Assembly (NCBI RefSeq): GCF_026745355.1
Contig: NC_079210.1
Span: 33,052,516 to 33,116,515, forward strand
Reading direction: 5' to 3'
Length of the DNA stretch: 64,000 nucleotides
Source of the DNA: Beta vulgaris subsp. vulgaris
Lineage: Eukaryota; Streptophyta; Magnoliopsida; Caryophyllales; Amaranthaceae
In this document: positions 1 to 12,221 of the stretch, piece after piece
Numbering within the stretch: the first letter of the stretch is position 1
Layout of the letters: the number at the start of each line of letters is the position of its first letter
The notes under the pieces: generated by a model
Told to the model about the DNA's origin: nothing
Databases searched by the model: none
Seen by the model: only the letters and a program-made list of their open reading frames with translations
Translations under genes and position numbers: made by a program

Positions 1-3000
1 AGCTACTTGTTGTTGTACTTTGCTTCTAAACTTTCTCCCCCATTTTCTCCAATGATTATAAATACTTTCATTCGCAGACATTCTCAAGTGTAGCCAGTTC
101 ATAATCCCCCTGCATACTTCTTGACTAAATTGGCATTGAAAGAATAAGTGAGAACAAGAATCTTGCCCCTGCTGACATAGGAGGCAGGATGCATCCTGAC
201 AAATTCCAGCTTGCTGCAGCTTTTCTCTTGTTCTTAGCCTTCCCAGCATAGTTAGCCAAGCTATAAATGAGTGTTTAGGGATATTGATTGGATTCCAGAC
301 CCAATGCTTCCACCTTACAGTGTCTTGATCTCCCCTGAGCCAATTGTAGCCTTGCTTAATAGTGTATTCTCTGCTGCCATCCATCCAGAGATTATTGTGA
401 TAAGCCACTTTCATTTTATCCTTCATCTTGCAAATTACTTTCCAAGACCAGCTAGCAGATGAGGGAGCCACATAGGTCCACCAGTTCTCATTCTTGATAT
501 ATATACAATGAACCCATTTAATCCACAGAGTATCCTCCTTTTGAGCAATTTACCAAGTGTACTTTCCAATTGCTGCCATATTCCATAGTTTGCAGTCCCT
601 AATTCCCAGCCCACCACTTTTGTTAGGTCTGCACACCCAGTCCCAACTGACAAGAGGGGCCTTAGTAAGATAGGCCTTACCCTCCCACAAGAAAGCTCTA
701 CAAAGTTGCATAATCTTCTGCATCACCCCTTTTGGAATTATGAAGACTTGAGCCCAGTAAATGTGGAGGCTAAGTAGCACTGAATTCACCAGCACATTCC
801 TTCCAGCATAGGATAAGTGCCTAGATGTCCAGCAAAGTAACCTATGTAGAATCCTATCAACTAGGATATCACAATCAGCAGTAGTTACTCGTTTAGAGGT
901 TATAGGAACCCCTAAATATCTGAAGGGAAAACTACCCTTCTTAAAGCCAGTTACTTGCAACAGTCTGGTTTGAACTTCTTCACTGATGTTCCCAAAATAG
1001 ATAGCTGACTTCTCATGACTAGCTTTCAACCCAGAAGCTTGAGAAAAATAGTTAAGTGCCCTCATCATTAGCACAACAGATTTAACCTCTCCTTTACACA
1101 AGAGCATTAAATCATCAGCAAAAATAAGGTGGGTAAGCTTGAGATTTTTACATCTAACATGATACCCAAACCCAGGTTTACTACTCATCTTCTTCATAAT
1201 TCTAGTGTAGTACTCCATAATCACCACAAACAAAAGAGGAGAGAGTGGATCCCCCTGTCTTAACCCCTTCTTGCCCTTAAAAAACCCACACAATCCACTA
1301 TTTATACTAATGGAGTATGAAGGACTAGTGACACAAGTCATGATCCATCTCCTAAATGTCTCAGGAAACTTTAACTTGGTAAGAAGCTCACCTGAGAAGG
1401 CCCAGCTTACAGAATCATAGGCCTTCTTAAGGTCTATCTTCAGTGTGCATCTAGATGGTTCACTTTTCCTTTTATAGTGACTCAAGATATCTTGGCAAAT
1501 TAAGATATTATGCATGATGCTTCTATTAGCAATAAAAGCACTTTGAGCTTGGTCCACTATCCCAGGTAATACCAGCTTCAATCTAGAGCATAGCATTTTA
1601 GATATTACCTTATACAGAACATTGTAGCATGGTATGGGACGAAATTGACTCACATCTTCAGGTTGATCAACTTTAGGGATTAAACAAAGTGTAGTTGCAT
1701 TAATCTGTTTGAGAAGTTTACCAGTCTGAAAAAAGTCAAGAACAACATCCATAATCTCCTGTCCCACACAACGCGAACTTTCTTTAAAAAAACCACTGGA
1801 GTAGCCATCTGGCCCTGCTGCTTTCCCTTCATCAATGTCAAAGAGAGCTTCCTTCACGTCGGAACCAGTGAAGGGAGCGCATAGATCTTGTTGTTGCTGG
1901 TTGCTAATTACTTCACCTTCAGCAATAATAGAGTTACTAACTCTATTATTAGCTTCACTTTCAGAGCCTAAAAGCTTTTCATAGTAATTAAGGAAAGAGG
2001 CTTCAATATCTGGATTTTCTTTCCAACTTCCAGATGTATCCTTTATCCTATATACATGATTTTGCTGTCTTCTCTTTCTCAGACATGCATGGAAATAAGC
2101 AGAATTTTCATCGCCCCCTTTTATCCAATTGGTCTTCACCTTCTACTTCAAGAGACTAAGTCTAGCCTTTGTCACTCTATCATACTCCTTCCTAGCCACT
2201 TTCTCTTGATTATGCAAATCTGGATCCAAAGGTTGAGAGTAGATAGCCTGTTGAATGTCAGTCAACCTAGTAAGAGCCACCTGTGCCTCCTTCTCAATAT
2301 TTGCAAACTTTGCATGATGCAAAGCTTTCAAACATGGTTTCAACCTCTTCAATTTTTTAACCACCTTATACATTGCTACTCCCTGCACATTATCTTACCA
2401 ACTTTCAGCCACAATTCTCAGGAAATCCTCATCATTAGACCACATGTTGCAATATTTAAATTGAGAAGCTTTGCGAGTCACTATTGCATCTAATCTTATT
2501 ACCATAGAGCAATGATCTGAGATGCCCTCAGGGATAATAATTGCATTAGCAGCCCTAAACATATCAAACCACTCTGCATTTGCTAGTACTCTGTCAATTC
2601 TCGAAAACACCCTGCTTTCTCCATCCTGCTTGTTTGACCAAGTGAAGAAAGGTCCACGGGAAGGATGCTCCTGCAACATACACATTCTTACACAATTTCT
2701 GAACCCAGCTAACTCCTCCAAAGTAACTTGAGACCCAATTCTCTCTCCCAAATTCAGAACATTATTAAAGTCACCTAAGACTAACCAAGCACCGTTGATA
2801 TTTTTACTAATCTGCATCAAATCCATCCACAACCTACCTCTCTCCTCAACATCATTCAACCCATACACCATTAAAATAGCCAACTGTTTACCAGAATGTT
2901 TGTGAATAACCTCACAATGAATGACTTGATCCCCAATATATGTACTGGACACAACAAACAAATTAGGATTCCAAATAAACCATATTCTACCACCAGCATG

Positions 3001-3191
3001 ATGCTGATAATTTGTAATAACATACCACCCACTCCAAGATTTGGGAACACCTTGTGAAAATTTCCTGCCCTCACCCTAGTTTCCAGCAACCCAAATAGTC
3101 CCAGATGATAGTGATTTAAATACCATTTAACATCACTTTGTTTTTGGGAGCTATTAAGGCCTCTAATGTTCCAACATCCCACACTATCCAT
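1..3191 (-). pseudogene. LINE ORF2: endonuclease / reverse transcriptase / zf-RVT, broken, partial
   Basis: ORF2 nicks the target and reverse-transcribes the element RNA. It starts at 3191 (MDSVGCWNIRGLN). The APE-type endonuclease keeps its landmark residues: Asn in WNIRGLN, Glu in GLLETR, GDFN, SRIDRVLAN and SDH. The reverse transcriptase (about 2139-600) has the TLKIDLKKAYDSV, GLRQGDPLSPLLF and FADD motifs. A zf-RVT region (CLLCQQ...HLFFQC) lies in bases 350-90. Damage: a frameshift near 3040, and in-frame stops at 2395-2397, 2143-2145 and 550-552. The last codons lie outside the window. Catalytic motifs are intact, so inactivation looks recent compared with the other two LINEs. Confidence 0.9.
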
Positions 3192-4567
3192 TAGGGGGTT
3201 GAGTCATTCCTTCCCCCTGCTTCTTGTTTACATTTTCTGGCTTATCAATCTATCCTTCCCCTTGCTGTTGAGGGACTTGCTCCTGTTCATCAGCTTGCAT
3301 CTCTACACACCCCCCTCCAGCTTCCTCTTCTATAGCTGAGATATCAACCTTATCTCCTTGTTGCTCAACATTATTCACTGTAGCAAGATCTTCAGTCCTA
3401 GGAACAGTAATGTTTGCCCCTCCTACAGTTCCAGATGGCACAACCTTCTTCTTCACCACCCATTGCTTGCTAGGTTTCACTTTTTACTTTTTTCAAAGCT
3501 AGCTCATATTTCTTTCGTCTACATTGCTCCCCTGTATGACCAATACCCTTAAATTCCTCACACTATATTGGTTTACAATCATATTTAACCCTCTGGCTAA
3601 CTTTGATACCCTTTTCATTAGTAAACCACACTTCATCTGGCATAGGTTTACTAATGTTAACCTCAACCAGCACTCTAGCATACTCCAGTAAGTCCTTTTG
3701 AGCCGTAGCTCAATCAGACCTAATAGGTTTACCTATCAAGCTAGCAATCTTATTGAGAGCCACCTGACCCCAATACTTGAGTGGGAGGCCAGGTAATCGA
3801 AACCAGGTAGGCACCACTGTCACTTTCTCCTTCAAGAGGTCTAAATCTGCAGACCATTCCTTCATGATCACCGGCTTATGATCATACAAAATAGGTCCAG
3901 CTTCCATGGCCATCTTCCTACCCTCCACCGTTCGAAAACGCACTACAAAAACTCCATTCATTCCCATGGCTATTCTATCAATGCCAAACTTCCCCCAAAC
4001 ACGTCGAACAAAGCCATTTACAATCCTTACAGGCAACTTCATCCCCAAAATGTAACATACAATCGCAGATTCCCAGAATACAATTTCATCCTTCACATCC
4101 TCCTCCGAAATCACCACATCATCAACAACTTCAGAGTTAACATTAGCATTATTAGGTAAAGTAAGGTCAATACCTTCCTCCCTAATTGTTTCAAATAGAT
4201 TATGGCGCTAAGAGTTGTTATTCGGGTTACCTGGATTGCTGACCAGTTGCTGCATAGGATGAGGTGAAGGATTCACCATATTGTCTGATTGTGATCTCAC
4301 CGGAGTTCTAACTGATGAAATCCATGTCTCTAGTCGACTTCTCGCAGCCTCAAAATTCGCTCTATCAAGGTTTGAAGCATTTACATCCGCAGATGCTACA
4401 GAGTCATCATCCTTCTCTTCCTCAGATGACCAGCTTAGAACCGAGCTCTCCGGAACATCATTGATACTCTTCGTTTTCTTCGCATCATTTGTCGATGGTT
4501 TCTTCACTACCTTCACTGGTTGCTTTATTTTTTTACCTCCATTTCCTTTTTTCGAACCTTTTGCCAT
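3184..4567 (-). pseudogene. LINE ORF1 (DUF4283 / zinc-knuckle protein), broken
   Basis: Nucleic-acid-binding ORF1 of the LINE, expected to coat the element RNA. It starts at 4567 with a lysine-rich basic stretch (MAKGSKKGNGGKKIKQ), followed by a Ser/Asp-rich segment. A DUF4283-type domain covers about 4117-3650, with the usual WESAIVCYILG, FVRRVWGKFGIDR, VPTWFRLPGLPLKYWG and ARVLVEV blocks. A zinc-knuckle remnant lies near 3562-3520 (CEEF...GHTGEQC); the second Cys is Phe (TGT to TTT would explain it). In-frame stops lie at about 4208, 3710 and 3563, with a frameshift near 3480, after which the frame runs to a stop at 3186-3184 that overlaps the ORF2 start. It cannot make a full protein as it stands. 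Confidence 0.85.
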
Positions 4568-4685
4568 GGCTCCAGTAGATGCTGAGATTCAAATCCAGAA
4601 AATAATGAGAAAAACGTGCCTAACAGTGAAAGCTAGAGAGAAGGGAGACTTTCTCTCTCTAACCCATCTTTTGTTGAGGTTTTTG

Positions 4686-4888
4686 AGGACGATGATTATT
4701 GAAAGTGGTCTCGCTAAGTTTTTTTGGGATAAATTATGAACACTGCATGTTTTATCTTAAATCATCCTCTTATAAGACCTAAATTGAAAAATACCTCATA
4801 TAAACTCCTAAAAGGTAGAAAACACGATATTACGCACTTTCGTATCCTTGGATGCAAAAGCTTTGTGCATAATAATGGGAAGAAATAG
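4686..4888 (+). pseudogene. Ty1/copia integrase fragment
   Basis: About 65 codons of the C-terminal part of a copia integrase. One frame gives RTMIIESGLAKFFWDKL; after a frameshift near 4737 the next frame gives NTACFILNHPLIRPKLKN and then LLKGRKHDITHFRILGCKSF, the usual copia order (IESGL, N-T-A-C/Y, RP, LGCKxF). It ends in a stop after NNGKK. The rest of the element is missing on the right, where a probable long solo LTR starts at 4897. On the left it is cut by the LINE. Confidence 0.8.
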
Positions 4889-6866
4889 CATGATTATGTG
4901 TCTACAGAAGTCCCCACTTGACTAAGGTTCAGGAAATTGAAAGTCAAAGTATACAGTGTTGGGACGAAGAGTGATTCTAAATGCTCTACAGTTTAAAACT
5001 GATCTATATACACGGGTCTCTGCAAAACAAAGTTAGTATGCATGACAATAAGTTCAAGCAACCTGATTACCTACAAAAGAAGATGTTAGCAGATAGATGC
5101 AAACAACACAGATAAGCACATAATGATGAAAAGATGCAAACTCAAACTCTCTAAGGATGCGTGAGATGCTATGCAAGGATTAAGGTTATGCAAAGCTAAG
5201 TGATGCACGTCATGCAAGGTCAGGGCTATGCAAGACTAGAATGTATGAAAAGCAATGCAATGTCAGGGTTTTGCAAGGTTGCAATGCAAGGAAAGGATTT
5301 TGAAGACTAGAAGATCGATTTGTAGAATGATACAATGATCAGAAATAGTTAGAATGATTTTCGAAAATCGTTTTCAGTAAATAATAAGTGTTCGTAAACG
5401 AGGTTCGTGGATTAGAAATTTTCGGGAATTTGATTTGAATTGGAGGAACCACCACATATAGGAAGCCTTGAGTGAGCTTGTCTTGAATTTGTCATGTACT
5501 TGATCTGATATTGTAATGTAGTTGATATGTCTTGAAAGTTATCGATGGGGATTCTTTTTTGGGAAGCTGATATACCAGAGTTAAATATCGTCAGAAATCA
5601 TGGAATTGTCGGAGAGTCCTTCGAGGGAAAGGGGAGCTTTGATTGAAAAATAAAAAATTTAAATTTGTGACTCAAATGAATGTATGTGAGAAAAGGCTTT
5701 AATAATGCTAGCTTTAGACTCGAGTCTATCTCGGGATCTAGAATGAGAGTATGCTATTGAACTTTAAAACGTCAAATCATTAGACCATGACTAATTTGAT
5801 TTTATTAAAGCGGTCGGATGAGGATTACTACGCATCTTTGAGGAATTAGACCATTTGTAGTTCCGGATCTGATTTCTCATTTTTTTTTTGTCCAAACTTT
5901 TGCCTAGGCCACCCTTTCGGGTTTCAACCTAGCGGGCTTGGACATACCTTGAAAAACGAGTTAGGGTTGATTAAAGGTTGAAAAGTTCAAGGCTTGAGGT
6001 TTAGATGAGGTTTAATTGGTTGTGCTGATGGAAGATATTGGATTTGAATTATATGGTTAAGGTTTGATGGGGTTGAAGGATTTGAATGAGGGGTAAAACT
6101 TGTGTACAAGCCCCCTAGCTTGACTTTCTATTTCTTTTTCCATTTGGCTCTTTCTTTTTTTCACTTTTTGCCGCTTTTCTTTTTGCATTGAATTTTTTTC
6201 ACCTTTTTTTGGTTTTGCTTCTCATTGATTAATTTTTTTATGTAATAAGGCTTCCACACAAGTTATTGGTTTATGGTACTAGAAGGTTTGAAGGTTGTTT
6301 GTAGAGCTTTGCCTCTAAATGATGGTATATGGATGATGGAGGGAAGACGGGAATAACTCCTAATTCAAAATATGTCCTTTTTTTTCCTTTTTCTCTTTTA
6401 TTATTTCAGCTCTCTTTGGTTATTATTATTACTCAAGTTAATTAGGTGATTTAAGTTTCATCATTATATTAGAAGCACAAATAAAATGATGGAAGACCAA
6501 TAAAAATGAAAATGCGATTATTTTTTTAAATAAAAAAAGGATGAATAAAACAAGGCTAATAACATTATGGTCCTAAAGGTCATAGACTCGACAGGAAAGG
6601 AAATAAAGTTGCTAGGGGAGGTTATCTTCGACTCAACCTAGAATGCTAGAAATAAAAGAATATGCATGTTGAATTGTTGATGCACTGTCTAAGTATTACT
6701 GATGATGCTGATTATCGTTGTAGGAAGTATTAGATATCTATTGCCATTGACCATATTAAGCAGTGCATTTGGTACTTGAAACTAGATGTCGAGTGTTCAT
6801 TGTTCTATTGGAATTCGCAGTAGAAATATAGGTTGTACCTTTTGAATTTCTTTTAGGTGCAGACCG

Positions 6867-8528
6867 CACTAGTACAGAAAAGGCAATTTGCGTCGGATGT
6901 GAGGCGCCTATTTGCGTCGGACTTTGGTGCGACGCCAAAGCCCTCGACGCAAATGACTCAGAAACGATCTGCGTCGTATGCGAAAACGACGCAGATGGTT
7001 CACTATTTGCGTCGCACCTGTATACGGTGCGACGCAAGTGGATCTTGCCAGCCAAAATCACCAAGCTCAAAGGGTAATTTGCGTCGCACATCGCCTAGGG
7101 TGTGACGCAGATGAGTAATTTGCGTCGCACCTTGGGCCACGTGCGACGCAAATTGCAATTTTTTTTTAAAATTTTTTTTTTTTATTAAAAAAAACTAACA
7201 AATGCATGAAATTCTACACAAATTCCATCATGAATCAGCAATAACGAACGTAGTAATTGAAAAGGAAATGAATACTGTAAAAAAAACTAATAACAATACA
7301 AACTACAAAGGTAATGGACTATGGAGATGTAAGAGATAGAGGATTGAAAATCAACAGCCTCAAGATTTGGACAATGAATGTGTAGAGATAGAGGATTGAA
7401 AATCAAATAAAACTAATAACAATACTGTACAAAAATTCGACCAGATCTGGAAAAATAAAAACGAAAATGCTTCGAATTTTAGAACATATATATTACAATA
7501 ATTCATAAAAACAAATCTATCAATAATAGTAAAAAAAATGTTGGAGCTTCCTTCACATCTTGACCTTCCTTCTCGTTGTTATACTTCGAACACATCTGGA
7601 ATTCACGAAAATTAAAAAAACGAAGATTTCAAACAACATCTGAAAAAATGACAAATTGCGAAAAATTAAAACAGGCGAATAACAAGAAAAAAAAAAGTTA
7701 CCTGGAGATTTTAGGATGAAAAAACGAGTTCTTCGAAAAATTCACGGAAATGAAAAAATGAGGTCTTCAAACAAGATCTGAATTCTGAAAAAAATGACAA
7801 ATTACGAAAAATTAAAACAGGCGAATAAAAACAAGAAAAAGAAAAAGAAAAAAATAAGTTACCTGAAGATTCGTTCGTTTGCTGAAGATTCGTTAGGTGT
7901 TCGAAGTGTTGTTGCTGTTGTTGGTGTCGTCGACGCTGAAGATCGCTCACTGAAGGTCATGGCGTCGAAGTTTCGATCGTCGGTTGATGCGAACGATTCC
8001 TAAAGGTGGTAACAATTGAAATATCAAGCTACAACTATCACTAAAAGGCTCGTCGGTTGATGCGAACAATTCCTAGAGGTGGTAGCAGATGTTCGACGTG
8101 AAGAAGAGGGACGGAAGTGAGAGAGAAAGTGAGAGAGAAAGAGAGGGAGGCGGGTTGAGAGGGTAGAAAGAGAGGGAGGCGGGTTGAGAGGGTAGAAAGG
8201 GATGCGCTGGTTTTGAGAAGCTTTAGGGTTTGAGTAATGTTAAGAGAGGGGCGCTGGTTATGGGGTTCGAAAGAAATTGGGCTTTTGGGCTGATTTGCGT
8301 CGGATGGGCTAAGGGGTCCGACGCAGATTACTTTGTTTTGTGCGTCGCACCATGACCTTCATGCGACGCACATAGATGATTTGCATCGCACAATATTTAG
8401 ATACGACGCACATAGTTCGTCTTATGCGTCGTAACATTGTTACATGCGACGCAAATAGTATATTTGCATCGTTTCCGTGTTTGTGCGACGCAAATGGGCC
8501 GATGCAAATTGACCTTTTTCTACTAGTG
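6867..8528. mobile_element. non-autonomous CACTA element (TTTGCGTCGCA subterminal repeats)
   Basis: The terminal inverted repeats are CACTAGTACAGAAAAGG on the left and CACTAGTAGAAAAAGGTC (inverse) on the right. The 3-bp TSD is CCG at 6864-6866 and 8529-8531, the size expected for CACTA transposons. Both ends carry several copies of a TTTGCGTCGCA motif in both orientations (6888-7150 and 8295-8510), the usual transposase-binding arrangement. The middle is AT-rich and has no transposase; ORFs in it are low-complexity. Length is 1662 bp. It can move only with a transposase supplied elsewhere. Confidence 0.9.
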
Positions 8529-8646
8529 CCGGTTCATAGTAGTCCCTATAGGAGCGATTGTTCCTCTAATGTGAAGGCGGTAGACCTTATGGAAGTGATC
8601 GCGCCTCTATTGTAAAGGCGGTCAAAAGTAATCTTCAGGACTCTAA

Positions 8647-8958
8647 GGGGGCGTTGGGTTCACATAGTGGTATGGGTTTGGAATTAGGAATGAAATCAAG
8701 GTAGTATAGGTTTGGAACTTGATACCTAATACCATGTGTTTGGTTTTATTTGGGAATGAAATTTTTTTCTTAATTTAATACCTAGAGGTATTGGTATGAG
8801 CCAAACCCACCTCCCCCCTTTGGGTTTCTAAACCCCATACCTTATGGGTTTGAGGTATGGGTTTTAAATCTATAAAATTATTAAACAAACACTAGGTATG
8901 GGTTTTGCTCATTCTAAACCCATACCTCATACCTAAATGATATGAACCAAACACTCCC
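8647..8958. mobile_element. PIF/Harbinger (Tourist-like) MITE
   Basis: A 312-bp element with inverted ends GGGGGCGTTGGGTTCACAT and, inverse of the right end, GGGAGTGTTTGGTTCATAT, flanked by TAA at 8644-8646 and 8959-8961. The TAA duplication and G-rich ends fit PIF/Harbinger MITEs. The interior repeats 'accc-ata-cct' motifs in both orientations and could fold into a long hairpin. No coding capacity. Confidence 0.8.
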
Positions 8959-8974
8959 TAAATTAAGTCGTGGC

Positions 8975-9175
8975 GTGACTAGCTTCGCTACGTTACGGGG
9001 TGTCGTTATCGTCATAATGGTGACTAGCTTAGCTAAGTCAAGGGTGCCATTATGATCTTAAGGGTGACTAGCTTCGGTAAGTGAAAGGGTGTCATTATGG
9101 TCTTAAGGGTGACTAGCTTAGCTAGGTCAAACGGTGTGGTTATGATCTTAAAGGGATGCTAGCTTCACTAATCTC
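8975..9175. repeat. 45-bp tandem repeat, about 4 copies
   Basis: GTGACTAGCTT starts at 8975, 9020, 9064 and 9109, giving a 44-45 bp period, with a partial fifth unit near 9153. Each unit also carries a TTATG(A/G)TCTTAAGG-like tail. It lies inside the proposed long LTR; tandem repeats within such LTRs are common. No coding function is seen. Confidence 0.85.
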
Positions 9176-9179
9176 TATG

Positions 9180-10760
9180 ATTTGGATTTCGTCCTATATA
9201 GGTTTGGAAATGGAATCGATTTAGGAAATGAATTGGACTTAGTCTTATATTGGTTTCAAGTTAGACTTGAAAATGCACATGGGCTTGACATTCAAAATAG
9301 ACTAGGATTGGACTAGAATATATAGGCATTGCACTTGGATTGGGCTTGACATAGACTATGATTCACACAAAGATGCAAATGGGCCTATTTTTTGATATGG
9401 GTTAGACTTACATGGGCCTAAGAAGGACTCTGATGCCAGCGGGCCTAATATGAATGCATGGACTCAAATTAGATGGACCTTATGTGAATGCAAAATGGAC
9501 TCTAATGCATATGGGCCTAAAATGAATTCAAATGAATTGAGTTGCGTTGATTGGATTGCATTGAATGAAGGTGTTTGGACTAGGCTAAGAATTTTCGGAA
9601 CTCGTTTTTGAAAGGAACCCCTTGTTTTATTTGTTAGGACAATATGATATTTTAATTTTGATAACTATATTTTTGTAAATCATGCCATGTATAATGGTGT
9701 TTAGTAAATACTTTTTAAAAAGAGTAGAATAAAAGAGGGTTTAGGATTGATTTTGAAAGATGTATGTTTTTTAAATTGGTGAATATAATAAGATAATTTT
9801 GATAGGAAAGATTAGTTTAACAAAGGGAGGAGGTAGACATGCATGACACTCCCAACTTTACCATGACCGTTTTTCCCTAGATGCATTTTTTCAGGACAGA
9901 CTCGAACATGGATGAAAACACTGATTTTTATTGTTTAAATTAGGTGAGACCCCTAAAATGACCAAGTTCTTTTTTTACACGAATTCAGATAGACTAAACA
10001 CAGGACCAAATATAGGATCGACACCACGACAAAATCAAAGAAAAGCATGCGATGCACAGACTGCTTGCCGCGCAACATTGCTGCACGTGGCGCACAGTCG
10101 TACGTCTGGCGCGAAACTTAATGTGCTTGGCACACTACTCCGCTGACTTGTTTTCGTGGATTTAGGCGATGTTTTGGTCGATTGACAATTTTGTTTAGAC
10201 ACGATTTTTAGGAACGACGCATAATAATGACAATTTGACAGTGTCACAACAAGCAAAAACCGCAATAGCTGGCAAATGTCATATAACATGGATGCAAAAG
10301 TTCCAACATAAAGTGTACTTCTATGTTTGAAACTATTGGTTAAGTTTTGGTTTAGTTTGAAAGGGTTCATGACTAAGAGATGGATTCCACGCAGCTGGCC
10401 ACATGTAAGACGCACTCCAGTTCTCAAGTCATGAACAAGAGAACAATGCCATGGTTGGGTAGGTTTGCTTATGACTTAGATCCAACACTATCGCTCTGGA
10501 AGCTTTTTGGAAGGAAAAAGCGCAAACCCCCCATGGGTGACCTTAAACATAGAACATGTGCTAATGAGGCAAGTTAGATTGTCCTTATAGCGGCTTAAAC
10601 AATAGCATGCATATGCAAAACTGTAATTTCATTCTAAAGCATAAAAAGGGTATAATTCTTTTTTAATATCCACCCCAGTGGAGTCAGCAAATTGTAAGCA
10701 TGGATTTATTTTTGCCTGTGCGGTGTGAACGCGTATTAGCTTTGACTACCGTATTGTAAA
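9180..10760. other. gene-free stretch, LTR-like
   Basis: Short degenerate repeats built on 'tgggcctaa' and 'gactc' fill 9240-9560. Around 10040-10140 and again at 11580-11850 there are similar GC-rich patches with 'gcgcaac', 'ggcgcac' and 'cttggcac', interpreted as related segments within the same LTR. ORFs at 9931-10146, 10035-10427 and 10380-10577 match no family I recognise and are probably chance. Confidence 0.5.
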
Positions 10761-12221
10761 AGTTATATATTGAAAATTATTTTGAAGTCGCCAACAAGTA
10801 TTTAAACGAACAATTATTTTGTAAGCGTGGAAATCGTAGCGACAAATAAGGGAATTATCTAATGCAGATTTCCCCATCATGGTTCCATAAATGGTCAAAA
10901 TGAACCCAATATTGAGTTCGAGGGTGAGGGTACGAACACAATAGGGAACCATATTGTCCATTACTGGCCTCTACTAAATACTGATTCATGTCAATCTTTA
11001 TGCAAAAGAATAACCAAATAATGTTTTAAGCACCCTAAAAACAATTAGTCTAGTTGGTTCAGGAAACTCATAAAAGACTATTTTTTAGTGATATGTTATT
11101 ATACAATCAATTTACAGGGAACCTAACAGGTTGTCCAAATTGACCAGATTAATGTTAGAACAGTTCTTTAGGTCTTGATTAGCAAGAATAATATATGGGT
11201 GATAAAAACAATAAAGCAGGACAATCATTTAATATGTATAAACTGATCTGGCAAATATATACTAATGTAAAAAAAAAAAAGGTTGTTTAGAATATACAGT
11301 AGAATTGTTCTATATTAAAGTTCTACATCAAGAAAGAAAACTATTAGTAATTTCAATATTAAAACAAAGAAGATATTTAAGAACCCTCAGGTTTATGCCG
11401 TAACTTGGGTCTGTGAGATTGACAACCTTCAGGACAAGCAATCGTGAAGCTTGAAAATTTGAATGTATGAAAGTATGAAATTTATGTATTTCGTAGAGAG
11501 AATTCCTGAAGTATTCATCGAGTATTATATGAAAAATCCGTTTTTAAATCTGTACGAAAATCAAGCCTATAATAGGGAAAACAGCATTGCGCCTCACGCG
11601 CTAGCTGCGTCTGGTACAGGTTGACGTGTCAAGTGCATGATGCGGCATGCCTAGTAAAAACCGTACATGTGGCATGCGTTTTGAAAAAGATAAGAAAGAA
11701 ACTTCATTCGCGTCTCATGTAGAGCACTACACTTGATGCAGGACTCTGTATGAGTCTGATTTCCACGTTTCAGGTGCAGATTAGTGCACTTGGCACATGT
11801 GGACAAAGTTGCGCCATGTGCAGGTTTGTGCGTTAGGCGCACCAGCCTGGCTCCTAACGTGTCGTTGCCAGGTTTATTAAAACAGATTTAAAAGATTTCT
11901 TTTATCCTTTAATTATGGATATCTGATTTTGCAGGATAAAATATGATTGTAACTATAAAAATATCTTTTCAAAATATTTATTTATTAAAATAAATCAATT
12001 AAGTATTGTTAATCTATTAGTTGGACTTTCCAAAGGATAGGGCTCTAAAAACAAATAATTATCATGAATAATTAATTGGGCTTTAAAATAGGACTTTAGC
12101 ACTTTTCAAAATGGTTTTGAATGGATTTTCAGACTGCTTTGCTGTTTGGTTGGACCAATCAAGACCATGGTATGTTTTATCATCGGAGCCGTAAATGAGG
12201 AAGCACTATTATGTGTCTACA

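Larger units (their letters stand above)
1..4680 (-). mobile_element. L1-type LINE retrotransposon, 3' end off the left edge
   Basis: Non-LTR retrotransposon read on the minus strand with two ORFs: ORF1 (DUF4283-like nucleic-acid-binding protein) then ORF2 (endonuclease, reverse transcriptase, zf-RVT). No poly(A) tail is seen because the element leaves the window at base 1. The 5' boundary is placed at about 4660-4690, where Ty1/copia integrase coding sequence on the opposite strand begins; the LINE probably landed in a copia element. It is the best preserved of the three LINEs here: ORF2 shows about one frameshift and three in-frame stops. The TSD cannot be tested because its partner lies outside the window. 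Confidence 0.92.
4897..12221. mobile_element. probable Ogre/Tat-type long solo LTR (with nested insertions)
   Basis: This 7.3-kb stretch has no credible gene. It starts with TGTGTCTACAG at 4897 and ends with TGTGTCTACA at 12221, fitting LTR ends of the TGT...ACA form. At 10770-10980 is the segment with GAAGTCGCCAACAAG, CATCATGGTTCC and a line of short motifs that I associate with LTRs of Ogre-like Ty3 elements, and at 5905-5955 a 'CCTAGGCCACC...CAACCTAGCGGG' segment of the same kind. Subtracting the CACTA element and the MITE leaves about 5.3 kb, in the size range of Ogre LTRs. No clean 5-bp TSD is visible (GATTA versus ATAAG), so the ends are uncertain; a 14-bp repeat formed in another way is possible. 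Confidence 0.4.

Noticed and set aside
9931..10427. ORFs of 65-130 codons in the proposed long LTR
   Set aside because: No domain, overlapping on both strands, and composition like the surrounding non-coding DNA.
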